From: Negativicutes bacterium
Lineage (GTDB): Bacteria; Bacillota; Negativicutes; Anaeromusales; Anaeromusaceae
DNA length: 64,000 nucleotides
Direction: 5' to 3'
Assembly: GCA_009929485.1 (NCBI GenBank)
Contig: SAAJ01000001.1
Coordinates: forward strand, 1-64,000
The position numbers and the translations under genes were made by a program. The notes under the pieces are model-generated. The model saw only the letters and a list, made by a program, of their open reading frames with translations. It was not told the DNA's origin and made no database searches. Shown here one piece after another: positions 51,795 through 60,366 of this stretch; the first letter of the stretch is position 1, and each line of letters starts with the position of its first letter.

Positions 51795-54118
51795 TTTTGT
51801 CATTTCTTTGGCTGCTGTTGACGATAACAGCAGGGGGGATCTATTTTTACGGCAATACGGAGATCGTGTTGCCGGTTTTAACGTTTCAACTGGCATTCGC
51901 AGTCGCTGTGCTAGGCGCTGCGGCGCTGGCGCAGCGTTTTAAAAGAGCGGCGTTGGTCTGTCTATTAGTGGCTGCAGCATTGGCTGGCGTCTTGCGGGAA
52001 GAACAGGTTTTAGAACAGTGGCGGCAAGGAGTAGCGCATTGGCAAGGAAAACCTGTATTAGTAGAAGGCGTTTTAGCGGAGCAGGCCGTTATTGAGGAGG
52101 AGCCTGGTTGGGTGCGCGGGCGTCTTGCTTGTTACGTCGTTGGTGATCCGGGAGGTACGTTGACTTCCTGCACCCAGTCGGTCTGGCTGAAATACCCTGC
52201 AGGTGATACCGGCGTAGGCGATGTTTTAAGAGTTGAAGGAAAATTAAGTTCCAACAACGCTTTTCGTGATGAGGGACAAGTTCAACGCGAGCGAATGCTG
52301 GCGGTCCAGGAAATTGCAGGGACTTTGAAGGCTAAAACAGGAATGGTTCGGGTGTTGCGTCATTCTGGCTCGTATGAATGGGGGCAGTGGCGATTTTCGC
52401 AATGGCGCGAGGCCTTGACGGCGCGCGTTGCCGAGAGGTTATCACCAGAGACAGCAGGCGTTTTGAACGGGATGCTCTTTGGCGGTTATGCAGGTATTGC
52501 ACCGGAAACAGCCCAAAATTTTCGCGATACAGGTCTTGTTCATATTTTATCGGTTTCCGGCTCGCATGTGTCCTTGCTGGGAGCGATGCTTCTTTGGCTT
52601 GGTTCCTGGATGAATTTGGGAAAGAAAAGCAAGGTGGCTTTTGTTGGCGCAGGCATTGTGCTGTATGCTTGCATTGCCGGTTGGTGCGCTCCGGTAGCTC
52701 GGTCGGTTTGCATGGGCCTGGTGGCTTTGGGCGCCTTGGCTTGGAGGCGGGAGAAAGAAGCCGTCTATTCTTTGGCGCTTTGTGCGTGGGGACTGCTGCT
52801 GTTTCAGCCGTTGTGGCTCTGGGATATTGGTTTTCAGCTTTCTTTTTTTGCGACGGCGGGGTTGATTTTATTGGCGCCGCAAGCGCTAAAATGTCTTCAG
52901 ACATGGCGCGTTCCTGTAGTGCTGGGGGCGCCGCTGGCTATTACCTGGGGAGCGCAGATGGCGTCACTACCGTTGTTAGCTTTTTATTTTCAACAGTTTT
53001 CGCTTGTTTCTTTTCTGGCGAATTTACTGGTGCTTCCACTTTTAGAAAGTGCTATGATTTTTGGCTTAGGCTCGTTGGCGGCAGGCCTTATTTTAGGGGA
53101 CATAATACTGACTCCGGTATGGGGCTTGTGTCAAGGGCTTGTATATTTAGGCAGCTTCCTTGCCTCTTTGTGCGCCAAGGCACCAGGAGCGTTGGCTTAT
53201 GTACCGCCGCCGGGAGCGCTGGCAGGGGCAGCTTATTTTGCGGCTTTGACAATTTTTTGGCGGCGAACTTTGCCTGCGCTGCAGCAAGGCGGTTTGTGGC
53301 TGGTGGTGTGCGCACTGTGGCTGGGTCCTTGGCTGTGGCTGCCGCCGGAACTGGAAGTGCATATGCTCGATGTTGGCGAGGGGGATGCGCTGGTGGTGCT
53401 GACGCCGCACCGTCATGCCTGGGTGGTGGACGCTGGCGGCGTGTGGAGGCAAGGAGATGCCGGCAGCAAGGTTGTTGTGCCTCATTTGCGGCGCCTAGGC
53501 GTATCGAAGCTGCAAGGCATTGTGCTGACCCATGGTCATGCAGACCACATGGGCGGCGCCCAGGCGGTCTTATATAGTTTCCCCTGCCGTTATCTGATGG
53601 CTCCGACTATGGAAAAACCGGGGCAAAGCGCGTTGCAGCTCGCGTTGCCGGCGGGGCTTTCCGTATGTCGTATTCCGCCTGGAGAAGGGGTTTCCTGGGA
53701 AGATGACGGCGTGTCCTTTTATGCGTTGCGTTCGCCAGGCGGCCTTGTGAAAGGCGAAAATGACGAATCGTTGGTTGTGTGGCTGGCTTATGGAGAAAAA
53801 AGTTTTTTACTGACCGGCGATGCAAAGTTAGAGAACTCTTGGCTGCCGCGGGATTTGCACTGCGATGTGTTGAAAATGCCGCATCATGGATCCCGCTTTG
53901 CTTGGGAGGCAGAAGCTTTGGCAAAGCTGGCGCCGCAAATAGCCTTGATTTCGGTGGGGCGCAATAATTCTTTCGGACATCCTCATGCGGAGACGCTGCA
54001 GGAATTAACACGGAACGGAGCTCGCGTATGGCGGACGGATCGCGACGGTACTGTGCGGGTTTTTACAGATGGACATGTTTTGCGCCTTGCCACAACGCCG
54101 GGCTTTGGGGTACACTAA
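51791..54118 (+). CDS. comEC: ComEC/Rec2 DNA-uptake channel
   Basis: Membrane channel for single-stranded DNA uptake. 775 residues: N-terminal DUF4131 region, the Competence domain with about ten membrane helices (about 215-480, VHILSVSGSHVSLLG), and a metallo-beta-lactamase domain (about 515-770) with VHMLDVGEGDALVV and LTHGHADHMGG. GTG start inside the comEA stop (GTGA), so coupled. Complete, with no frameshift, so transformation may be functional if pilus genes exist elsewhere. Confidence 0.94.
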   Translation: MILSFLWLLLTITAGGIYFYGNTEIVLPVLTFQLAFAVAVLGAAALAQRFKRAALVCLLVAAALAGVLREEQVLEQWRQGVAHWQGKPVLVEGVLAEQAVIEEEPGWVRGRLACYVVGDPGGTLTSCTQSVWLKYPAGDTGVGDVLRVEGKLSSNNAFRDEGQVQRERMLAVQEIAGTLKAKTGMVRVLRHSGSYEWGQWRFSQWREALTARVAERLSPETAGVLNGMLFGGYAGIAPETAQNFRDTGLVHILSVSGSHVSLLGAMLLWLGSWMNLGKKSKVAFVGAGIVLYACIAGWCAPVARSVCMGLVALGALAWRREKEAVYSLALCAWGLLLFQPLWLWDIGFQLSFFATAGLILLAPQALKCLQTWRVPVVLGAPLAITWGAQMASLPLLAFYFQQFSLVSFLANLLVLPLLESAMIFGLGSLAAGLILGDIILTPVWGLCQGLVYLGSFLASLCAKAPGALAYVPPPGALAGAAYFAALTIFWRRTLPALQQGGLWLVVCALWLGPWLWLPPELEVHMLDVGEGDALVVLTPHRHAWVVDAGGVWRQGDAGSKVVVPHLRRLGVSKLQGIVLTHGHADHMGGAQAVLYSFPCRYLMAPTMEKPGQSALQLALPAGLSVCRIPPGEGVSWEDDGVSFYALRSPGGLVKGENDESLVVWLAYGEKSFLLTGDAKLENSWLPRDLHCDVLKMPHHGSRFAWEAEALAKLAPQIALISVGRNNSFGHPHAETLQELTRNGARVWRTDRDGTVRVFTDGHVLRLATTPGFGVH

Positions 54119-54152
54119 ATCAGCGGAATATACTCTGAAACGGGGCGTAACT

Positions 54153-55175
54153 ATGACATGTGAAGAATTAATGCGGGATGTGCGCAAAGGAACGGCGCAT
54201 TCCATTTATGTGCTCCACGGCGAAGATGCGGCGGAGGTACGCAGGAGCGGGCAACAGCTGGCGGGGCTGCTGGTTTCGGAAGAACAGGCGGCTGAAGGGC
54301 AGATGTTGAAGGTGTCCGGCAAATGGGATATGGAGGAATTTCGGTTTTGGCTGCAGGAAATCCCTTTTTTGGGGGGACAAAAGTGGCTGTGGTGGCATGG
54401 CTGTCCTTGGCTGGGGGAGGCGGGGGCCGAAGAAATTGCCGCTGCCGCCGAGATGGTGGCGCCTTGGCCGGAATATGCCGGCTTGCTGTTGACAGCGACC
54501 AAGCTGGACAAGAGGACTCGGTTTTATAAGGCTTTGGTGCAGGCCGGCGGCGTAGAGGCCGCTTGTGCGATGCTGCGTCCCTGGGAAGCGGAGGCTTGGT
54601 TTTCTCAGTACCTGCAGAAAGCCGGCAGAACCTTAGAACGGGATGCTTCGGCTTGGTTGGCTTCATTATTCAGCTCGTCCCAGCAATTGGCGCCTGGCTG
54701 GCTGGAACAAGAGGCTGAAAAGGTGCTGCTGTACACGCAAGGACGCAAGCGGATTTCGCTGACAGATGTGCAGACTATGCTGGCGGCTACGCCTGAAGCT
54801 TCCTCCTTTGCATTGCTGGATGCTATTGCTGCAGGGCAGTGCGCCAGGGCGTTGTCTTTGTTGGAAGAGGCTTGCCGCAGTTCCAACGGGGCGTTCATGC
54901 TGATCCCGCTTTTAGCGCGACAACTGCGGCTGCAACTGCAAAGCCTGGAGGTACAAGGAGGCAAGCAGGAGCTGGCTAAGGAATTGAAAGTGCATCCGTA
55001 TGTAGCGGAAAAACTCTTGCGCCAGCGAGGGGATGTCTCGCCAGGTTTGCTGCGTTACTTGCTGCAGGAATTGGCGCGGCTCGAAGGCGGTATCAAATCA
55101 GGGACAAGGCTGCTTCAAGGGGAGTTAGAGAAACTCGTTATTTTATGGTGTGAAAAGGGCAGACAAAAAAAGTGA
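54153..55175 (+). CDS. holA: DNA polymerase III delta subunit
   Basis: Opens the sliding clamp during clamp loading. 340 residues; AAA+-like but without a functional P-loop, as in HolA. Typical segments: YVLHGEDAAEVRRSGQQL, LDKRTRFYKAL and ALLDAIAAGQCARALSLLEE. Chosen start ATG 54153 (weak CGGGGCG site), since upstream codons overlap comEC. The comEC-holA-rpsT order is common in Firmicutes, with rpsT facing the opposite way. Confidence 0.9.
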   Translation: MTCEELMRDVRKGTAHSIYVLHGEDAAEVRRSGQQLAGLLVSEEQAAEGQMLKVSGKWDMEEFRFWLQEIPFLGGQKWLWWHGCPWLGEAGAEEIAAAAEMVAPWPEYAGLLLTATKLDKRTRFYKALVQAGGVEAACAMLRPWEAEAWFSQYLQKAGRTLERDASAWLASLFSSSQQLAPGWLEQEAEKVLLYTQGRKRISLTDVQTMLAATPEASSFALLDAIAAGQCARALSLLEEACRSSNGAFMLIPLLARQLRLQLQSLEVQGGKQELAKELKVHPYVAEKLLRQRGDVSPGLLRYLLQELARLEGGIKSGTRLLQGELEKLVILWCEKGRQKK

Positions 55176-55213
55176 TGGAGAAGCAAGCTTCTCCATCACT
55201 TTTTTTGTCTGCC
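55158..55213. terminator. holA/rpsT bidirectional terminator, perfect palindrome
   Basis: 27-bp perfect arms (55158-55184 and 55187-55213) around an AA spacer. The holA stop codon lies inside the left arm. A/T runs on both sides of the GC-rich core make it bidirectional. Confidence 0.92.
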
Positions 55214-55220
55214 GCAAAAC

Positions 55221-55481
55221 TTACATTGCGTTCAGTTTTTTCATCAGACGGGATTTTTTCCGAGCAGCGGCATTTTTATGGATGACGCCTTTCTTGGCAG
55301 CCTTATCGATGGTGCTAACAGCAGTGGTCAGAAGGGTTTTCGCCTCATCCGCCTGTTTGCCGTTGATGGCTTCCAACGTCTTGCGGGTCGCGGTTTTGAC
55401 CGTCGATCTAACAGCGAAATTTTTCGCGCGACGTTCTGCGTCCGTTTTTACACTACGTACAGAGGATTTAATATTCGGCAA
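55221..55481 (-). CDS. rpsT: ribosomal protein S20
   Basis: 86-residue small-subunit protein that binds 16S rRNA. Begins (M)PNIKSSVRSVKTDAERR and is Lys/Arg rich. AAGGAGG is followed after eight bases by TTG at 55481, while the in-frame GTG at 55490 overlaps that site; homologs start MPNIKSA, so TTG is the start. A TTG start on rpsT is also known in Escherichia coli, where it limits expression. Confidence 0.93.
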   Translation of the reverse strand: MPNIKSSVRSVKTDAERRAKNFAVRSTVKTATRKTLEAINGKQADEAKTLLTTAVSTIDKAAKKGVIHKNAAARKKSRLMKKLNAM

Positions 55482-55652
55482 GTCGTTCACCTCCTTATGA
55501 CCATATTACTTAAAATATATTAGCATGGTGTTCGCAAAAAAGCAAGGGCTGCTTTAAAAGAAGATGTGCAAAAAAAATCATATTTTAGAAAGGTTTTCTT
55601 GTTTGCGTGGCCAATATATATACAGTTAAGCAAAAGAAAGTGAAGTGAAAAC

Positions 55653-58232
55653 ATGGCAAAGCCAATTTGCATGATTATTGACGGAAGCAGCTTGACCTAT
55701 CGGGCTTTTTACGCGTTGCCGCTTCTGACGGATGCCGCAGGGCGTTATACAAACGCAGTATATGGGTTGTCGACCATGCTGCTGCGTCTTTTAGGGGAAT
55801 GGCAGCCTCAGCAGTTAGTGGTGGCTTTTGATAAAGGCAAGCATACTTTTCGCAATGAAGTATATGGGGATTATAAGGCTCACCGCAAAGCGACGCCAGT
55901 GGAACTGGTAGAACAGTTTCCTCTAGTACGGGAACTGGCGGCAGCGTTTGGCGCGGCTGTTTTAGAGCAGGAAGGGTTTGAAGCCGACGATATTATTGGG
56001 AGAGTTTCCCGTGACGCGGCGCAGGAAGGTCTGGATGTGCTGATTGTCACCGGAGACAGGGATGCGCTGCAATTGGTGGAGCCAGCGGTCAAGGTGTTGT
56101 TGACGCGCAAAGGGATCAGCGAAATGGATGTATACGATGAAGCCAAAGTGCAGGAAGTTTATGGGATGGAACCGCTGCGGCTGATTGACTTAAAAGGGTT
56201 GATGGGAGATGCCTCGGACAATATTCCAGGGGTGCCCGGTATTGGCGAAAAGACGGCAGCTAAGCTGCTGGCGCAATTTGGCACACTAGAAGAGGTGCTG
56301 GCGCAAGCGGCGCAGGTGAAAGGAAACAAAACTAGGGAAGCCTTGATATCTAATGCGGATTTGGCGTTGCTGTCGAAGAAACTGGCAACCATTGTTCGCG
56401 ATATGCCGTTAGCGGAAGAGTGGCGCCAAAGCAAACCGGAGGCCGGGGCGGCTTTGGCCACCTTTTTTACACAAATGGATTTTCGCTCCCTGCTGGCGCG
56501 TCTGGCCGTGAATGGGACAGAGACTGCCGCCCCTGCAGAGCAGGAACTTGCTCCCTTGCAGTGGCAGGAAGAGCAAACGGCGCTTCTTTGGCTGGCGCAA
56601 GAGCAGGCGGTGGCTGTCTGGCCCCTGTGGGACGGGCCGTGCTTAAGCGGTTTGGTCTTGTCAAAGGGCTCCGAGGTATGCTGGTTTGCCGCAGAATGCG
56701 CAAGCTGGGATACGCTGCTGCTGGAATTGGTTGCAAAGAAAAACGCAGTTGGACATGACGTGAAGCGGTTGGTGCGGTGGTTACTGCAAGAACGGCAAGC
56801 GGAGTTTTTCATTGCTTTCGATACGGCCTTGGCGGCCTATTTGCTGGACGCAACCCAAGGGGAAGCTTCATTTGCTTCCATTTGTCTGCGCTATTTGGGC
56901 CGGGAGGAGTCGTTGGCTTCCTTGCCTGAACAAGATGCAGCGGCTTATGGTGCAAAGGCGCTTTTGGAATTACAGCCTATCCTGGAGGCGCAGTTGGATG
57001 CTCAACATATGCGCGAATTGTATTTTTCCTTGGAGCTTCCGCTGGTACGAGTTTTAGCGGTCATGGAAGCGCAAGGAATTGCAGTGGATTTTATTCATCT
57101 CCAAGAAGTGAATGAAGAACTGGGACAGCGGATAAAGGAGCTGTTGACGGGGATTCATGCGGCGGCGGGCGAAGAATTTAATGTTAATTCCACCAAACAG
57201 CTGGGCGTAATATTGTTCGAAAAATTGGGTTTGCCGGTGCAGAAAAAAACGAAAACAGGCTACTCCACAGATGCTGAGGTGTTGGAAAAGTTAAGCGGCC
57301 ACCATGCTGTAGTGGACCAACTGCTGGAATATCGCATGCTAAGTAAGCTTAAAAGCACCTATTTGGAAGGCTTGGCCGCCTTGGTTAGTCGCCAGAATAA
57401 TCGTGTGTATACGCATTTTAATCAAATGGTGACCTCTACGGGGCGGCTGAGCAGTTCGGAGCCAAACCTGCAGAACATTCCAGTGCGGACGGAAACGGGT
57501 CGGCGTATCCGGGAGTTGTTTGTGCCTGGAGAAGGCTATGCCTGGTTAATGTCGGCGGACTATTCGCAGATTGAACTGCGGGTGCTGGCGCATATGTCTG
57601 GAGATGAATCGTTTATTGACGCCTTTTTAAAGAATCAAGATATTCATGCCCGGACCGCAGCGGAGGTGTTTGGCGTAACTATGGAGGACGTGACGCCGGA
57701 ACTGCGCAGAAGGGCTAAGGCGGTAAATTTTGGCATTGTCTACGGCATCAGCGATTATGGTTTGGCCAGGGACTTGGGAGTGAGCCGCAATGAAGCTGCC
57801 GTATATATTGAAGGCTATTTTGCTCGTTACCCCAAAGTGAAGACCTTTATGGAGAATGCCGTAGCCCAGGCTCGTAAGGACGGCTATGTGGAAACTATGC
57901 TGGGACGCCGGCGTTATTTGACCGATATTAACAGTCGCAACTTCAATCAGCGCTCCTTTGCGGAACGCACCGCCATGAATACGCCGATTCAGGGGAGTGC
58001 GGCGGATATTATCAAAAAAGCCATGCTCCTTGTCTTTGAGGCGTTGCAGGAAAAACAGCTGCGCTCGCGTTTGCTGTTGCAGGTGCACGATGAATTGGTG
58101 TTGGAAGTAGTGGAAGAGGAACGCTTGGCGGTGGCAGCTCTCGTCAAAGAAAAAATGGAGCAAGCTGTTTGTCTGCAGGTGCCTTTACTTGTGGACGTGC
58201 ATTACGGTGTCAACTGGGCGCAAGCCAAATGA
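55653..58232 (+). CDS. polA: DNA polymerase I
   Basis: Fills gaps and removes primers. 859 residues: 5' nuclease (1-290: IDGSSLTYRAFYALP, GFEADDIIG), a central 3'-5' exonuclease-like domain (about 305-480) that lacks the catalytic DxE, and the polymerase (about 490-859) with motif A SADYSQIELRVLAHMSGD, motif B RRRAKAVNFGIVYG and motif C LLQVHDELVLEV. Proofreading is therefore probably absent, as in Bacillus and Thermus Pol I. Followed at 24 bases by mutM. Confidence 0.96.
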   Translation: MAKPICMIIDGSSLTYRAFYALPLLTDAAGRYTNAVYGLSTMLLRLLGEWQPQQLVVAFDKGKHTFRNEVYGDYKAHRKATPVELVEQFPLVRELAAAFGAAVLEQEGFEADDIIGRVSRDAAQEGLDVLIVTGDRDALQLVEPAVKVLLTRKGISEMDVYDEAKVQEVYGMEPLRLIDLKGLMGDASDNIPGVPGIGEKTAAKLLAQFGTLEEVLAQAAQVKGNKTREALISNADLALLSKKLATIVRDMPLAEEWRQSKPEAGAALATFFTQMDFRSLLARLAVNGTETAAPAEQELAPLQWQEEQTALLWLAQEQAVAVWPLWDGPCLSGLVLSKGSEVCWFAAECASWDTLLLELVAKKNAVGHDVKRLVRWLLQERQAEFFIAFDTALAAYLLDATQGEASFASICLRYLGREESLASLPEQDAAAYGAKALLELQPILEAQLDAQHMRELYFSLELPLVRVLAVMEAQGIAVDFIHLQEVNEELGQRIKELLTGIHAAAGEEFNVNSTKQLGVILFEKLGLPVQKKTKTGYSTDAEVLEKLSGHHAVVDQLLEYRMLSKLKSTYLEGLAALVSRQNNRVYTHFNQMVTSTGRLSSSEPNLQNIPVRTETGRRIRELFVPGEGYAWLMSADYSQIELRVLAHMSGDESFIDAFLKNQDIHARTAAEVFGVTMEDVTPELRRRAKAVNFGIVYGISDYGLARDLGVSRNEAAVYIEGYFARYPKVKTFMENAVAQARKDGYVETMLGRRRYLTDINSRNFNQRSFAERTAMNTPIQGSAADIIKKAMLLVFEALQEKQLRSRLLLQVHDELVLEVVEEERLAVAALVKEKMEQAVCLQVPLLVDVHYGVNWAQAK

Positions 58233-58256
58233 GTTTGCGAAAGGCGAGGTGAAGAC

Positions 58257-59093
58257 ATGCCGGAGTTGCCGGAGGTGGAAACAATCTGTCGTACCTTGGG
58301 GCCCTTGGTGGTCGGCCGAAGGATTGAGCATTGTGACATTTGGCTGTCGCGGCTGATCAAGACTCCCGCAACGGAGTTTGGGCGGCGCATTGAGGGACGG
58401 CAGGTGCAGCGTCTGCGGCGGCGAGGTAAATATTTGCTGCTGGAATTGGAAGAAGATGTGTTGGTTATCCATTTGCGGATGACCGGACGTTTAGAATACC
58501 GGACGGCTTCGGAAACGGCGGAACGGCGTTTGCATGATCGCTTGCGTTTTGTACTGGACGACGGCGCGCAATTGCTATATCATGATGTGCGTACCTTTGG
58601 TACGTTTCACTTGGTTTCGGCAGCGGAAGTATCCTCTTTACCTGGCTTGAGCAGTTTGGGCCCGGAGCCTTTGGAAGATGATTTTAGTGTGGCCTATCTG
58701 CAGGAACGCCTGCAAAAAAGCCGCAGCCGTATTAAAAGCTTTTTGCTGCGTCAGGATGTAGTAGCTGGTTTGGGAAATATCTATGTGGATGAAAGTTTAT
58801 TTTTGGCTGGCGTGAATCCGCTGCGGACAGCAGCGTCCCTAACTAGGGAGGAGACGGAAAAACTGCATCAAGCTATCCAGACGGTGCTGCAGCAGGGGAT
58901 TGACCATGGCGGCACAAGCATTCGGGATTATCGCGACGGCTTGGGGCGCCGAGGGGGAAATCAGAGGTTTCTCTGTGTATATGGGCGCGGCGGCGAGCCA
59001 TGCTTGCACTGCGGTCAAAGCATATCGCGCGCAGAGGTAGCAGGCAGAGGGACGCATTGGTGTTCTCGCTGCCAACCGGACAAGGGAGAGTAG
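58257..59093 (+). CDS. mutM: formamidopyrimidine-DNA glycosylase
   Basis: Removes 8-oxoguanine and formamidopyrimidines. 278 residues: N-terminal PELPEVET (Pro nucleophile after Met loss, catalytic Glu), RRRGKYLLLEL (Lys), LGNIYVDE and a C-terminal zinc finger CLHCGQSI...CSRC. GCGAGG precedes the ATG. polA-mutM-coaE is a common repair and replication cluster of Firmicutes. Confidence 0.96.
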   Translation: MPELPEVETICRTLGPLVVGRRIEHCDIWLSRLIKTPATEFGRRIEGRQVQRLRRRGKYLLLELEEDVLVIHLRMTGRLEYRTASETAERRLHDRLRFVLDDGAQLLYHDVRTFGTFHLVSAAEVSSLPGLSSLGPEPLEDDFSVAYLQERLQKSRSRIKSFLLRQDVVAGLGNIYVDESLFLAGVNPLRTAASLTREETEKLHQAIQTVLQQGIDHGGTSIRDYRDGLGRRGGNQRFLCVYGRGGEPCLHCGQSISRAEVAGRGTHWCSRCQPDKGE

Positions 59094-59101
59094 AATTAGT
59101 T

Positions 59102-59740
59102 ATGAAATGGATTGGACTGACAGGAGGAATTGGCAGCGGTAAGAGTTTTGTTTCCTCTTTGCTAAAAAAGATGGGAGCGACCATTATTGATGCTGATTGC
59201 TTGGCTCGTGAAGTGGTGAAGCCGGGGACTCCTGGTTATCGAGCGGTAGCGGCTGCTTTTGGAAACAATATTGTTCTTCCTTCAGGGGAGATTGATCGAC
59301 GCAAACTAGGGACGATTGTTTTTGCCGATGCTTCAGCCAGAAAAAAGTTGGAGCAGATCCTGCACCCTCGTATTTTAGCGCGCGCCGCCGAGGCGGCTCA
59401 GGCGGCAGCTGCCAGAGGAGAGCTTGCGGTGGTGTTTGACGTGCCGTTGTTGTTTGAGGTTGGCTGGCAGGATCAAATGGATGAGGTATGGGTAGTCTTT
59501 GTAAAGCCGCAGGTGCAGCTCCAGCGCTTATGCGCCAGAGATGGCATGACTGAGGCTGAAGGAAGGCATAGAATATCCCTGCAGGGGGATTTGAATGAGA
59601 AAGCGACGCAGGCGGATGTCTGCATTGATAATAACGGTGCTGAAGAGGCGACCCTTTTGCAAGTGAAAGAGCAATGGTTGCGAGTGTTGCAAGGGACTCT
59701 TCCTAAGCGCAGAATTCTTGAAAGGCGGCCACATGAGTAG
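59102..59740 (+). CDS. coaE: dephospho-CoA kinase
   Basis: Last step of coenzyme A synthesis. 212 residues with the P-loop GLTGGIGSGKS (about 6-15), DADCLAREVV and the lid region. ATG 59102 follows GGGAGA at a long spacing of about 12. Its end overlaps the next gene by eight bases. Confidence 0.95.
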   Translation: MKWIGLTGGIGSGKSFVSSLLKKMGATIIDADCLAREVVKPGTPGYRAVAAAFGNNIVLPSGEIDRRKLGTIVFADASARKKLEQILHPRILARAAEAAQAAAARGELAVVFDVPLLFEVGWQDQMDEVWVVFVKPQVQLQRLCARDGMTEAEGRHRISLQGDLNEKATQADVCIDNNGAEEATLLQVKEQWLRVLQGTLPKRRILERRPHE

Positions 59741-60353
59741 AAGCGGTTTGATGTATACGCGCGCGGCTGAAAGAAGCACCCAGCGGGACGGGAAATGGAT
59801 GAGAGGGGTTGTGTGCCTTTTCTTGTTTGTTTTGGTTGTGTACGGAGGCTATCGCAGTGCGTGGTTTGAAGAGACCTATCGTTTTCCTTTTCCCTATCGG
59901 CCTTTGGTTGAAACCTATGCCGCCAGCAGAGAGCTAGACCCTATGCTGGTTGCTGCGGTGATTCAAGCGGAAAGCAAATTTAAGCCGCAAGCCGTATCCA
60001 ACCAAGGGGCTCGCGGACTGATGCAAATGATGCCGGAGACGGCGCAGTGGGTTGCTCACAATATAGGCGAAGAGACTTTTTTTGAGGAGCATTTAAACGA
60101 ACCGGAAACAAACATTCGTTTTGGCACTTGGTATTTGGCTTCGCTAAAAGAAGAGTTTCATGGAAATGAAGTGTTGATGCTGGCCGCCTACAATGGAGGG
60201 CGGGGGACGGTACGGCAATGGATGACAACCTATGGCTGGAATTTTTCGTTTCAAGACGTAAAGGCTATTCCTTACGGCGAAACCCGCGAATACGTGGAGC
60301 GGGTGCTAAGCGGCAGGGAACGATATAGGCAGTTGTACGGGAACAAGGGGTAA
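59733..60353 (+). CDS. membrane-anchored lytic transglycosylase (Slt)
   Basis: Cleaves peptidoglycan glycan strands. 206 residues: one N-terminal membrane helix (about 27-45), then the SLT domain with the catalytic Glu in AAVIQAESKFKPQAVS, GARGLMQMMPET and LMLAAYNGGRGTV. GAAAGG favours ATG 59733, inside the end of coaE. Confidence 0.93.
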   Translation: MSRSGLMYTRAAERSTQRDGKWMRGVVCLFLFVLVVYGGYRSAWFEETYRFPFPYRPLVETYAASRELDPMLVAAVIQAESKFKPQAVSNQGARGLMQMMPETAQWVAHNIGEETFFEEHLNEPETNIRFGTWYLASLKEEFHGNEVLMLAAYNGGRGTVRQWMTTYGWNFSFQDVKAIPYGETREYVERVLSGRERYRQLYGNKG

Positions 60354-60366
60354 GGAGTGAATTGAG

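Noticed and set aside
52378-53577. 399-codon frame inside comEC
   Set aside because: Alternate reading of comEC, with Cys/Gly/Arg-rich nonsense composition; comEC itself has all domains.
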